A stretch of DNA of 64,000 nt from Diadema setosum (GCA_033980235.1 CM067070.1:317001-381000), one strand, 5' to 3'. Positions 12,132-23,608 are shown, counted from the first letter of the stretch. The notes: generated by a model not told the origin, from the letters alone. Program-made: numbers and translations.

Positions 12132-12480
12132 CTGACATAACCGTAATAATATTTGACATTTTTACCTCTGATATTATTACCTCTGACATTTTTACCTGTG
12201 ACATTATTACCTCTGACATTTTTACCTGTGACATTATTACCTCTGACACTTTTTTTTTACCTCTGACATTATTTCCTCTGACATTTTTACCTCTGCCATT
12301 TTTACCAATGACATTTTTACCTCTGCTATTTTTACCTCTGCCATTTTAACCTCTGTTATATTTACCTCTGCCATTTTTACCTCTGTCATTTTTACCTCTG
12401 CCATTTTTACCACTGACATTTTTACCTCGATCTGACATTTTTAAGTCACCTCTGCCATTTTTACCTCTGCCTTTTTTACC
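12132..12480 (-). repeat. 15-bp minisatellite, opposite orientation
   Basis: About 23 imperfect copies of ATTTTTACCTCTGAC, the reverse complement of the unit at 2762-3112. A C run and an (AAAC)n tract follow at about 12500-12573. The short frames here are repeat artefacts. Confidence 0.9.
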
Positions 12481-12573
12481 TGGCACCAAAAGGATACCCC
12501 CCCCCCCCAAAAAAAAAAAAAACAAACAAACAAACAAATAAACAAACACACAAACAAACAAACAAACGAACAA

Positions 12574-13368
12574 ACTGAAGCTTATTCTCCATCATATGCA
12601 ACGTCCAAAAGGCCAGAAGTCTCAAATCAAGGATCACTCTATTCTCGTGTGAAACAACAAGTTTGAAGCAAGTGGGATAAAAAAACAAGGTATTTCTGCA
12701 TCATGCAAGCCTTAACTTATAAGCAAATCAAGTAACAATTCAAAAGTACTTGATATCACTGCTCTTGATACGCAAAGAGTCTCCCTTTGGAGGTGGCGCT
12801 CCTCGTTCCTGTTTTGCGACTAAAATGATCTCGTGTTACTGCTCTTCTTCACTCTCTAATTGTTTATGACAGTGACATATTGATTTTTCTTCCTTTGTTT
12901 CAATTTTCATTTAAATTTCAATCCCCCTTCCACCTCAAGTCAACACGAATCAGCAGAAATCTCGCTTCTATCACCATCCAAATGATGTTTTCTAGCAGAT
13001 TTATTAGAAGTTGACTCTCACGTAACTCCATTTAAATTCCATCAACTGAGCTATCTGGTCTGGGCTGCGATCGCTGTCTGAATTCTGTTCGTGCAAATGT
13101 TGTCCAGGTTGGCATACAGAGCGACACTGATCATGTTGGTTGCAGAATTCTTACTTTTAGGTTGCTTTGATGTTCAAAACACGGACCCTTCCTGTGATGA
13201 CTGGGATAAACTGTCTGTGAATGATGGTTTGGGTAGCTGTAGAGTGGACTTCTTCAATCTTGTTGTTTTTGTTTGTACAGTGTGTATTTTTTTTTTTACA
13301 CACATGGACAGTTTTTGCAGCTCTTCGTTTTATTTGATCGGATTACTTGCGATGTCACCTGCAGATTA
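12574..13368. other. Non-coding stretch downstream of the host gene
   Basis: No exon or repeat boundary was resolved. The plus-strand frame starting at 13091 overlaps the proposed minus-strand terminal exon and reads hydrophobic, low-information sequence. Confidence 0.4.
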
Positions 13369-13505
13369 TCATGAAACCGGCTTTTGCTCCTGCTTTATTA
13401 GAAGTTGCAGGTTTGCAAAATCTTTAGGATCAGGCTTAGGAAGTGTGAATGTTTTGTTCTTGGCTACAAACATAATCAAATCCCCATTCCCATTTTGATC
13501 CAAGT
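13369..13505 (-). CDS. Candidate terminal exon of the LRR-ZU5 gene
   Basis: On the minus strand an acceptor (ATACTAG) at 13506-13507 precedes a 44-codon frame ending in TGA at 13369-13371. Entry phase is 2 nt, which matches the single nucleotide left by the ZU5-like exon at 14273-14521 and gives a joined Asp codon. The peptide contains DQNGNGD and the stretch FTLPKPDPKDF. It would finish the protein just after the ZU5-like segment. I do not recognise it as a domain. The main doubts are the weak polypyrimidine tract and the short length, and another downstream exon is possible. Confidence 0.4.
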
Positions 13506-13622
13506 CTAGTATGAATCAGTATCTAAGCCCTCTGTAGCCTGTTCATGCTTCAATCTTCTATATTAGCGTCTGATTTCAGTTTAGACGCTGATATGACTCA
13601 CATAATTAACACATTTACACAT

Positions 13623-13869
13623 GAAGAGTTTGTTCGCAAAACTCGATAAGTCCATATTTGTTAAATGGAGATATTTGCGATTAAAGGTCTGGAAAAATAA
13701 AGAGAATAATAAGTAAATTTTTGCTTCTTTTGACCATAACTTCAAAAATGTACCTTTATATGTAGTGACAAATATATCATTTAAACGGTATTATGTTGTA
13801 CTTTATGACAGAGACCCTACTTAAAAATCTTCAAAAACGGACTTATCGGTTTTTGCGAACAAACTCTTC
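13623..13869. mobile_element. 247-bp MITE with ACAT target duplication
   Basis: Inverted repeats GAAGAGTTTGTTCGCAAAA extend about 30 bp at each end. The duplication ACAT lies at 13619-13622 and 13870-13873. It is non-coding and sits in the intron between the ZU5-like exon and the candidate terminal exon. Confidence 0.85.
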
Positions 13870-14272
13870 ACATTTCTCGCTTCTATCACCGCTGCGAGGC
13901 GGTGGGCAACTTATAGGAATATGCAGTATCTTTTGGAAAGTTGGGAAGAAATAATTATATTATCTAGCGTAAGAACTAACTCTTGGTTATGACACTATGT
14001 TGCCAGAGTTTACATAATTATGCTTAATGGCATATTTTTAGACGCTTCAGCATCTAGCACTGTGCTAGGCATAGTTTGTCTGCTTTTAGCATAATCATAA
14101 TACAATTGCTTCAGAAAGAAAATCTGTGGGTTTTATTGTATACTGTGATACCTCTTTTTTGTCTTGTTAGTTTGTCAGCTGATTTGTCAACTAAATTGAC
14201 AATAAAAAGTTGTGAAGACATGTTTTTGTGGTTTTTGGCTTTGTTTTGGCGACAATACGCATTTCAACATAC

Positions 14273-14521
14273 CATCATTGCGGTGATAAAGCACAGTCGA
14301 GACGCGCTCTGGCTTAGTGATCAAGGCACAATGTTGCAGGGTGACTTTGATTGGTGTGTCAGGCTGCAGCTTGTCAGATGAAGAAAACTTCAGACCAACC
14401 GCAATCACCACCTCGTCATCCTCTAAAACCAGGTCATCTGGAGCCTTTGGGAGCGGTGTGATATTGAATCGGTGATGGGTATCCGTCTCCATTGCAACTT
14501 GTATGCCATATCGTTCCAGGT
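14273..14521 (-). CDS. ZU5-like exon of the LRR-ZU5 gene
   Basis: This 249-bp exon lies between the acceptor CCCTGTCAG and the donor GTATGT on the minus strand. It encodes 82 codons plus 2 nt at the start and 1 nt at the end. The segment VGLKFSSSDKLQPDTPIKV followed by LQHCALITKPERV and LYHRND matches the C-terminal half of ZU5 domains, where a G-x-x-F...P-[VI]-x-[VL]-x-L-x-HCA core is usual. ZU5 domains occur in UNC5, ankyrins and PIDD1, and PIDD1 combines LRRs with ZU5. Its phase joins the 16256-16322 exon exactly. The N-terminal half of the domain may be reduced. Confidence 0.7.
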
Positions 14522-15065
14522 CTGACAGGGAGTAAGATCACTGTATTCATGACCGGTAGCATTTTGTGTATAGGCAAGGAGGTTCAAGAGATGGAGTCAC
14601 AAAAATGTATTCCCTTTGTGTCAAAATATGTATGTGTCAAAATTGGATATACAGCGGGGGATACAAGCAGGGGCGCACCGTGCGCGTTCCGACCCTTCAT
14701 TGTTTTGTTAAAACCAAAGAAATACAAGGGGGGTATATACCCTTCGCAGAGGAAGACAATTGATTCATAATTCATTGCATAATGATCTGCCACTCTCTAT
14801 AGAGGCATATTATGCTTTGTCAATCTGGCCTTCCTCTCCAGATGTCCATTACAAATCTCAAGCGGTATAGACACCAGTTATTTGCTTGTATCTGTCCTCG
14901 CCTATGGAACTCCCTCCCATCATTACTTTCTCCGTAAAATTGACAAATTGGAGCACTTTAAAGTTTCACTCAAGACTCCCGTTTCTCACCAGGCATTCAA
15001 TTGCTAACTTTAACTTGGAGGAGTCTGTGAATGTTTTTAAAACAGATGGTGCCATACAAATGTTG

Positions 15066-15226
15066 TGGATCACCATCATCACTATCATCATCATCCTATC
15101 CGGGGGACGGAACGTTTTTTGTCTCCTACTAGAGAGAAACGTAAAATTACACACAACATGGCTCAGTTCGGGAATCGAACCCGGGTAATTTTGATCTGGA
15201 GGCAGACGCGCTACCAACTGAGCCAA
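15066..15226 (-). mobile_element. tRNA-derived SINE
   Basis: Reading from 15226 downward, an A-box-like TGGCTCAGTTGGTAGCGCG and a B-box GGGTTCGATTCCCG resemble tRNA-Trp (CCA in CTCCAGA). The body is unrelated to tRNA (GTAGGAGACAAAAAACG), and a (GAT)n-type tail follows. The acceptor arms do not pair well, so it is a SINE copy and not a tRNA gene. It lies in the intron between the ZU5-like exon and the 67-bp exon. Confidence 0.7.
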
Positions 15227-15404
15227 ATCATGGTCCTCATCCTCAATGCTTTTCTCTCTTATCAGTATGACTTATCAACCTTTCTGTTCTCTCTTTTCCC
15301 TCCGACCTTTCTGGTTCATCTTTCTCCTTCCACTGACTTCTGAACCATTTACCTGATTCTTCCTCTTTCATGTTCTCATCTTACGTGCCTCCAACTGTCT
15401 CTCT

Positions 15405-15625
15405 TTCAGCATTTGACATTGACCTTTTGACCTTTGATTTTGAATACGTGCGTCCAAAAGTTGGTAGGTTAAAATTCATCCAATCATACATACAACATGC
15501 CAAGTTTCATTTGGTAACCTCGAATAACTTTGAAGTTATGCTGTCTACACAATTTATCAAGGACGGATGGAAGGACGGACAGACGGAAAACAATGCCTCC
15601 GGCAAAGGTATACAAATGCAAAAAA
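15405..15625 (+). repeat. Degenerate retroelement 3' tail module
   Basis: A non-coding block of the type TTGACCTTTGAT ... CCAAGTTTCAT ... GGACGGACAGACGG, ending near an A-rich tract. Related tails occur at about 25030, 31490, 36180, 61135 and 63490. I take it as a decayed LINE/SINE 3' region, but the family is not established. Confidence 0.45.
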
Positions 15626-16255
15626 AAAACAAAAACAAAAAAACAAAAAAACAAAACACACTCCTTTGTGTGGGAGGAGCGTGTTCTCATGCACTGTGGA
15701 TTTATGCCACCCCTATAAAATATAGGACTATACCATGGGATGAAGATGTGAAGGTCTCGACGATAGCCATTTTACATTTCTTACTCTCTGATTGAAGAAA
15801 AAAGAAGAAGAAGGGGCAGAATGATACTCCACGAAAGTTTGCGTCAGATCACTGGCTTTCAAATCTAAACCTGCAAAAGCCTCCTTGTTTTAGAAGGAAC
15901 ACACCCTTTAACCCCTCACACTTCGATCCACCTCCATAAATCTTTATTGTACAGTGCACACGCGGATCAAGGGTTGTCAGGTTACATAATCTAACCATTA
16001 CAATTGGCCCTGATATTTATTTTTTTTCCTTTTTGCTTGGAAAATTTGGAAACACAAATAGGTTATCATCTTATCTGGATAACCCCCTTTGCCTCATTGA
16101 GTATAAATGACTAAAAAAATGAGTAAAATTTTTGACTTGAGCAATCCTGGCCACTTGCCTGCATACATTGCGTTTACACCAACTGCTCTTCCGCACAGGA
16201 AATATTATTACGAGATAAATACAAAAGGTGCCTTAGAATAAATTGTACAGTTTAC
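15626..16255. other. Intron sequence, nothing recognised
   Basis: A-rich sequence and unique-looking DNA in the proposed intron between the 67-bp exon and the ZU5-like exon. Confidence 0.4.
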
Positions 16256-16322
16256 CTGAGTAGCGTCTTTCGTCACCAAGGTGTTTGTTCAATGTCTCTC
16301 CATTGATGGTGATGTCCTCCAA
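16256..16322 (-). CDS. 67-bp LRR-type exon of the LRR-ZU5 gene
   Basis: On the minus strand the acceptor CATGTTATAG precedes 22 codons plus 1 nt, then the donor GTAAAC. The peptide starts LEDITINGETLNKHLGDE. The leading L-x-x-I-x-I-x-G-x-x-L resembles the start of the LRR exons upstream. It enters at phase 0, as left by 16733-16909, and exits with one nucleotide, which joins the AC at the start of 14273-14521 to make an Asp codon. This agreement is the best evidence that the small exon is real. Confidence 0.6.
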
Positions 16323-16732
16323 CTATAACATGCAGGCCAATACGTGACGGAAGCCAAACAAAAGAATAGAAATATAAATACACAACACACAGTAAGATGG
16401 ATTTCTTCCAAGCAAAATATCAGAAATGAATTGCATTACACTTTTTTTTTTTAGTTTGGAACGGTACAGTCAATTGGCGTATTTTGTCTTTTGAATTCAT
16501 TTTTCTTCAAACAAACTTCGATCGATTTACAAACCTGGTGACAACGACAACAACAACAAAACACTATTCTAGACAATGGGGTGTCCACGCTTATGTTATC
16601 AACAATATATTAGAAAACAATGCATTCGCAAATACCCCATTTTTGCAATTGTATTTTGATACATTTATACGCAAGGCTAACAGTTCTAATTTCTTTACAA
16701 CTAGGTAACAAATAGCAATGTCTGATATTTAC

Positions 16733-16909
16733 ATTGCAGCGTGTGGTCTTAGAGGCCATTGTCTGGAAGAATGTCCTAGGTATATCCTTCCATGTGATAT
16801 CGGCACGTGCAAGAAGAGGCAGACGACACAGAAATTCAGCCAAGTTTGCTCCTGACACTTCTGGTTGTGAAATCAAGTCGCGGCCAATCTTTAAGGAAAG
16901 ACTCTTGAT
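16733..16909 (-). CDS. Diverged LRR exon of the LRR-ZU5 gene
   Basis: This 177-bp exon (59 codons, phase 0 at both ends) lies between the acceptor TCTCCTTCAG and the donor GTAAAT on the minus strand. Its peptide begins IKSLSLKIGRD and contains NLAEFLCRLPLL and RTFFQTMAS. These align with IQDLKLKI, DLAQWVCTMPRL and DSFFSTAAE of the three 192-bp exons further upstream. The pattern is that of NLR-type leucine-rich repeats as found in large echinoderm innate immune gene families (established knowledge; assignment inferred). It sits just outside cassette 1 and was not amplified with it. Confidence 0.6.
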
Positions 16910-18428
16910 CTGAAGGAGAAAAAAAAGGAAGCTTACTTCTCGACAAACGTTGTATCATAGCAGAAATGGTCAACACATCGATGCAGTACAGTAGTTATTA
17001 TTCTCTTATACAGCATAAAGAAACTCATCGCCTTCTAGGACAAGACTCGGGACTAAAAACTGAGGAATTAGAAATTGTTAAAGCTAGTATGAATTAAGCA
17101 AAAATATGCGCAAATCCACTAATAAATCTGGCTTTCAACCCCGCCCCCCCCCCCCCAAATAAAAAAATACCTGACACAATTGTTGTATACCTGAATTTCA
17201 TTGCAGAGGTGAGCCCATGAATGTATACAGGGGCTATTAAAGAAATTACGTTGGAATTTCCTGCAGTCAGGCAGATCCCATCATGACCATTTCACTCATA
17301 AATTTTACAACGATCCCATTCATTTTCTTTCCCTTGCTAATTCCAATATGTGGTTCCTATTGATGTCGATGTCAGAAAGTTTCCTGCTTAATTTTCATTC
17401 ACCGATGTCACAGATGATGTCACACTTATCACTTTTACCATCTAAAACACGGTAAAATACAAGGTAGTTCCTTCACAATCCTCTGTACAAACTCATTTAC
17501 TATTTGGTATGGGAAATCACTGGAATCATTTGTTCCATGAGTGTTGGGAGGATTGAACTCACAATTGCAATTGATGTCATCGTTTTGACCATCTTTGCTT
17601 GCCTCACAGGAAATATTCTTTGCAGATGCCTTTCTATGTTATATGTTGGTTGCAAGTTAATTAGTATGTATATGAGAATGATAACGAATAGATATAAAGT
17701 GTACTTACCCAGGGGGCAAGACAGGTTTACCAGACATGGGCTGTTGTAAAAGGTTGTTTGGTATCAATGTGTTCAGAAGACCCTCCTGAACAACTTCTAG
17801 GTGGACTACCTTGACAATATGCTGCTGGAAAAAAATGGCGGCCATTTTTTTCAAAATGGCCGCCATGTTTAACTAATATCTATATTTTTTACAAATAACT
17901 TTTGAGTCTTACCTTTCACCACCATGTGCGAGGTATTATATTAAAGAGAATTAAATTTGCTACAGGATGATACCTCACTTGATTGGTTTGGTAATATTTT
18001 GCATAAAAATTTCCAGCCAAAATATAATTTTTATTACAATTTTTACCAAAAATGTGAATTCTGCAAAATTGCAAATTATCATACTTCAAAAATCATCTGT
18101 CCTAGAGAATTCAAACTTTCTGGAAAACAGTCCATACATATGGGCAGTATTCTGTTAAAATTACAGGTTCATTGCATATCTCATTGAAAACTTATAACGC
18201 TCTGAAGTTAGCACTTTCATATCAGCCACAAGGGCATTTTCTACCTTTATACAGGCAGGCCTTGCTCTGCAACATGATTTATTTGCACTGGCTTTCAAGG
18301 TTATACCTTTAGACTATGGATGACAGGCATTGCACAACACTGTGAAGTTCCAAGTACCATAAATACCAAATCATAGATCTGTAAATATGCATCCTGAGTT
18401 GTCCTCACCCATAGTTTAGGTAGATCTT

Positions 18429-18764
18429 TTACATGTGTTGCACCAGCGTGTAGGCATACATAGAAATTATAATGTCTGTATCATTCACATGGATAACAAC
18501 TCTTTTAACTCTGTCATTCGGGGCGCTGTACAAATTGTGCAGTATTACCCTTGTATCAGCATCCTTTTGTGTTGATTTCAGGGCAGGGACATTCATAACA
18601 GACTCTTTTGCGATTAACATACTTCTCGCTTCTTCTGTAAAGCCACCACCTAGGTAGATATGAGGCGGGCTAACAGCAGAGTGAGACCATTTCTCACAGA
18701 GGAAGTTTAGGAGTTTAGCCTCATTTGCTGCCACTACAAAGAAATCTTGTGTGTCAGGGACCAT
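18429..18764 (-). pseudogene. C-terminal fragment of an EADTR-type transposon protein
   Basis: A 111-codon open segment holds SVMNVPALKSTQKDADTRV, then VNDTDIIIS about 20 residues on. This spacing of an acidic EADTR-type motif and a DTD motif is shared by uncharacterised transposon-encoded proteins that are abundant in marine invertebrates. It looks like the acidic centre of a PIN/XPG-like nuclease fold. That functional reading is inference. The upstream parts of the gene are broken by stops and frameshifts, so it is a relic inside the 4,965-bp element. Confidence 0.55.
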
Positions 18765-18989
18765 GTAATGATCATTGATTTCCTATGTCTCAGCAGGTTT
18801 TGACCTGTGTTCTTGCTCAGCAGACTTAAAGGTGGTAATATGGCCCACTGCATTTGTCACAGCAGAAGTGTATGAATTCGGTACCAGCAGGTACATCATT
18901 CAGCAGCGGGAATTTGTATCGTTCTGCCTGCAATGGTTCTGAAAATGTGATCTTTGTGAAAAGACCAACGTCAAATGGCATACATGGCA

Positions 18990-19220
18990 TCAAAGACTTC
19001 TGCCGTCTTTCTGTCGAGTTGGGGCACTGCTGGTGACTTCAGTGTCCTTTATCAGAACTTTGACACAGCTTGACTTGGTGCCTGTTCTCGTGCTGCTATC
19101 ATCCTTGAAGAGAGATAGTGGGTATTCACTGCATTCGTGATTCCCAATGAAGTCAACAAAGTCGTAATTCTCAGCCACTGACAAAAATGCAGAATCATGT
19201 GTATTAAAGCAAATGGTCAC
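18990..19220 (-). pseudogene. Middle fragment of the same decayed transposon gene
   Basis: A 76-codon segment on the same strand and between the two more recognisable fragments (contains FLSVAENYDFVDFIGNHEC). There is no recognisable domain. It is assigned by position and orientation only. Confidence 0.35.
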
Positions 19221-19959
19221 TTATTTTGTTACTCTGACCTGATGCTGCTGTTTTATCCACAGACTTCTTTGGAGTCTTGTTATATGTGTTGAATGTGCTC
19301 AACTACTTGTTTTCTTCTAATCACTAGTCAGTGATTGAGAAAATGCCTCTAGACCAATTTGTTTCACTCTAACCAGATTGTCCTTTACGTTGGAATCGGT
19401 GCATTGTCCAGTTGTTACGCTTTATTATACAGGGAAGTTGTAATTTGCACTGAACAGATTTGTCTCAACTGCTGCCATTCTTGATCGCCAGGTCTTCATC
19501 CATTAAACTCGATTTACACTTGATTCGTGGTGGGGGCTGTAAGAATGAAGATGTATAGCATAGATTTCAGCTCTTCAGAGACAGCAATTAATGAATGGTT
19601 TTGTATAAACCCACTCATCTGTGCTGCATGGCTTAGTGTAATGCCATTCAGACACTTCCTTCCTTGGCATGTACACTAGTAGGGTTGTTCCAGAAGCATG
19701 ACGTGAGATACACTATTGTGACTGCCATCCATTCTACCCAGTCAGTCTCTCGCTGGTAGCAGATAGGGCTTAAACCTGTGAAGAATGTCTAACATCTCCG
19801 AGAAGGTGGTCCAGAAGATTGCAGTTGGTTGTTCAATCACGGATTCTTGGAAAAACATCTGTTCCTCTAGGGCTTATTACTGCTCTTTGGGTTTCTAAAT
19901 CATGTCTAACTTCTTGGAGGTTGCAATGTCTTGGTCAAACAGCACCTTCAGGATAGATT

Positions 19960-20214
19960 CTACCTGTGGCTGATTTCCTTATCAGGCATCCATGCTTCGA
20001 ATGCTTCCCAGTACAAACACCACATAGCTTCGCTCAGGATTCTCAGGGCATGTATGGCCTGGTAATAGTCAGCTTTTTCACCAAACATCTTCTTGCCGGT
20101 CTCCTCCTGGCATAGACCAGCAGCAACGAGAAGATCTTCTACATCTGCTTCCCTGATTATCTTGCAAACTGCTTTTATGTAGTTGTGCGCTAGATGAAAG
20201 CAGCCCAATAGCAA
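19960..20214 (-). pseudogene. N-terminal/middle fragment of the decayed transposon gene
   Basis: The 84-codon segment begins MLLGCFHLAHNYIKAV and continues with EDLLVAAGL and ALRILSEAMWCLYWEAF. This resembles the region preceding the EADTR motif in the same invertebrate transposon family (a GxFH...GL...LxYEALxRL pattern). Order and strand agree with 18429-18764. Confidence 0.5.
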
Positions 20215-20367
20215 GAACTATCCACGATGCTTGATTGTGATGGCGACTGCAAGTTCATATATAGCCTGATATCCTGTGATTTTTAATGTTGATGGCCGAT
20301 TGTGATACCTGACAAGTCGCATCATTTTTTTCCTTTAGAACAGCCGGATCCATTCGGGAAGATGGGG

Positions 20368-20860
20368 TCAAAGATAGACAGCCAATGGTACTTGATGTTC
20401 TTTGTGGATAGAGATCAGCGCAGAAGGCAGAAAAACCAGGAAGTTCTGCTTCTCCATTCGTCTGTACCAGTTCACAATCGCAAAGATGTGATCATTCCTC
20501 CGAGGCGCCACACAAGTAAAACTCCTATCGACCTGCATATCTGAAGATGTCATCAAACTCTCGAGTTTCTCTATATGTTGAAGTGACCTAGATGTCTTTA
20601 CCTGAGATATGGCATTTGTAAAAGGGTTGGTCTTCATCATCAAAGAGCGTCTTTCTTTTGTGTGAATGTGGATTGGACAGTTTAGTACCTTCCCGGACAT
20701 TCTCTGAGTGCTTGTCCTGGTTTTCAGTGACAATGGCAGTAGTGGCATTAAAACTCCCACCCTCTAATGTCTTTTTTTTCCAGTCAAGATTGTCCTGGTG
20801 CTCGTCACAAGACCGACACTCACAAGTCATACAACCTAGAGTTATACAGCCCACAGAGTC
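20368..20860 (-). pseudogene. 5' part of the decayed transposon gene, low information
   Basis: Two overlapping minus-strand frames of 130 and 88 codons suggest a once-continuous reading frame with a frameshift. One holds a Cys-rich CMTCECRSCDEH. I do not recognise a domain, and the link to the gene is by position. Confidence 0.3.
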
Positions 20861-21234
20861 ATACAGCCTTCAAGTTATACAGCCCACAAGTCATACAGTC
20901 CATGAATTCGACACTAGCAAACAAGGCCCACGAGACTGACCCATTAAACTTTGTGTTGTGCCTGTCGAACTCGTGAGCTGTTTTTACCTAGTGTCGCTCT
21001 CATGAGCTTTATTTGCCTAGTGTAGGACTCGTGGGCTGTATGACTCATGAATGTCGGTCTTGTTGGATAACCCTGATTGTCCAATCCAAATACATCTACA
21101 TGGGGAAATGTGCAGTATTTGTTCATGGTCTCTGAAATGTAGGCCTACACACCATCAGTTTGAACCTGCTGCATGGCTTGTACACTGTCCATGTCATATA
21201 TGTACACCATTATATGAGATAACAACTACTTTTA

Positions 21235-22010
21235 CTTCTTCGGATACCATCTTGGCTGTATGAACAAGGGTCAAAGGTCAAAAATGTTTTATCCTGTATC
21301 TTGGCAAATACATGCCTTATTACTCCCATATTTTTGCACGAGCAAAGACCATGGTTGCAAGAATCATTTCACAAAATAAAAACTTTTTTCTTAGATGCCA
21401 TCCTGGCAGTGCAAAGAATGGTCAAAGGTCAATTAATACTTCATTCTTTGTCTAATTCGTCAGTATATGATACGTATCACCCCATATTTTACACACATAT
21501 AGACCATGATACATGGATCGTCAGCAGAAATAACAACAATTTGCTAGGACATCATATGGGCAGTCCAAATTTGGGTCAAAGGTCACAGATATTATATCTC
21601 TTATCTTGGTAATATGATCGCCTCCATATTTTACACACATACATGTATACAGACCCATGATAATTTTATTAGATAACTAGTTATTGCTCGGAAGCCATCT
21701 TGGCTGTGCAAATATGGGTCAAAGGTCAGAAATACATCACTTAGATATCTTCGAGGATACATTACCCCATGTATTGCACTTATATGGACCACAATACATA
21801 GACCATTTTGTGAAATAACGACCCTTTGCTCAGATAACATCTGAACTGGGCAAATTAGGTTCCGATTTCAGCTGAACATTATGTATATTATTGTACATGC
21901 CTGATCACCCTCATATTGTGCACACTTACATAGACCATGTTGCACTTATGGTTTCGTGAAATACGGACTTCTTGACATAATACTATCTTGGCCATGTGAA
22001 TTACAGTCAG
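21235..22010 (-). repeat. About 150-bp tandem subrepeats with GGTCAAAGGTCA
   Basis: Five or so diverged units, each with a CCATCTTGGCTGTGCAAA...GGTCAAAGGTCA block at about 150-bp spacing (near 21268, 21419, 21576 and 21718). The same unit occurs on the other strand in the hairpin-ended array at 5812-11902. It lies within the 4,965-bp element and may be an insertion from that family. Confidence 0.6.
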
Positions 22011-23608
22011 AGCTCAAAATATTTATTTCTTAATGGAGCGGATCACTGCAGGCATACTTTATTCATTATCCAAAGGCCAACGAAAGTTGTACATACACTG
22101 TATGCATATGCAACAGAAAACCTAGAAAACTGCCGTTTTATGTTATATAAAGTGTCCACTTTGGAACATCATAACTTTTCACTTAGGAAAGTAATGGAAT
22201 TGTAATTTTCACACATTGTTTATCATATATAAAGACAGTTTTCTACCAACTTTGAGATCTGTAGTTGCGATAATTTTTGGAATATGAACAAAATAGTAAT
22301 TTTGCAAAACTTACATAATGTGGAAAAATTAGTAAAAAATTGATTTTGGCCGAGAAATTTTTATGCAAACTGCCTTTAAACCACTCAAATGTGGTATATT
22401 CTTGTAGATAATTTAATTCTTTTTAATTTGATACCACACACATGTTGATTAAAGGTAATTTTCAAAAGTTATTTGCCAAAAATATCAGTATTACTTGCAT
22501 ATGGCGGCCATTTTGAAAAAATGGCCGCCATTTTTAACCAGCAGCATAATTTTCAGGTAGTCCACCTAGAAGTTGTCAAGAATGATCCCCTGAACATTTT
22601 GACACCCAACAACCTTTTACAACAGCCCATGTCTGATTTCCCCCCAAAATGGGGTTTTGCCCCCTAGGTAACTACAAATATTCTAGATGAAAATAAGTAA
22701 ATGTCAACTACTCAAATATAGACATGAACAATCACTATACAAGAAATAGTGACAAGAAAATGACTTGAGTAATATCAGGATGATCACCAGCCAGGAATCT
22801 TATTACAAAAAGTTTATATGGATAACACACTTTATAATGTACCCACAGGTCAAACTTGTCGGGATAGATCAAAGAAATTTATAGTAATGCCTTAGGTAAG
22901 GATATATAGGCGTAATAGGATATCCAGTCGCTTCTATACGAAATAGTTATTACAGTTTCTTCGAATTCTCTTGTGAGTATTCGAAGGAATGGCAACCGCA
23001 TTTCGTGGAGCATAGTGCATATTTTGTTTCATAAAACAATGCATCAGACTTATTGGAATGAAACGTTATACTGTCATAAAAGTTCAGAGAATGAGTTAAG
23101 TCCATCTCGATAAAAGAGATTTTGTACTTTACTGTAAATGCATTAATATTTTCTGGGCATGCTCCATTGCAGCAAAGTCGCTGGTGCCAATTTTTTAAAT
23201 ATTTACTCGCACTATACCGAGATCTACATGGAAAATAAATACCCCTCAAGAACAGTGAAAAAAAAAAGTTGAATTTAGCATTGTCACTTGACTTTGACCT
23301 TTTGGCCAAGAGAATCTCTATTGTGTACTAGCATGTATACACGTAGTTACATAAAATACCTTCAGCATAGCAAAATGATTTTTGCAATGCATACATTGAG
23401 TGGTTTAATGCTGGGGAAGACCAGAGCAACATGTAAACATTGTTAATCGCATGCACTAGACTGAGATCTATATGGAAAAGAATTACTTCGACAGAAGAAA
23501 ATCCCATGTGACTGTAACTGTTGTTTTGTGTTTTGTATATTCCAAAAAAAAAAAAAAACGTCCCATACCTCCCTGCGAGAACTGACTTGCAGGTGAAAGT
23601 TTACATAC

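Larger units (their letters stand above)
17706..22670. mobile_element. 4,965-bp DNA transposon with long diverged TIRs (Academ-like?)
   Basis: Ends are TACCYAGGGGGCAA, with a 3-bp duplication ACT at 17703-17705 and 22671-22673. The empty site survives in cassette 2 near 29855 (AAGTGTACTACAAAT). The inverted repeats extend about 430 bp inward, are diverged, and each contain a GGCGGCCATTTT palindrome. Inside, minus-strand fragments of a transposon-associated protein lie at 18429-20860. A 3-bp duplication together with a nuclease-like EADTR-type protein suggests Academ, but this family call is inference. Confidence 0.75.

Noticed and set aside
13091..13498. 135-codon plus-strand frame with hydrophobic segments
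   Set aside because: No motif or splice context. It overlaps the phase-consistent minus-strand candidate exon and includes a poly-T run.
15151..15226. Functional tRNA-Trp gene
   Set aside because: A and B boxes are good but the acceptor arms do not pair, and a SINE body with a GAT tail follows.
22950..23309. 119-codon minus-strand frame in cassette 1
   Set aside because: The matching region of cassettes 2 and 3 is not open, and no splice sites or motif support it.
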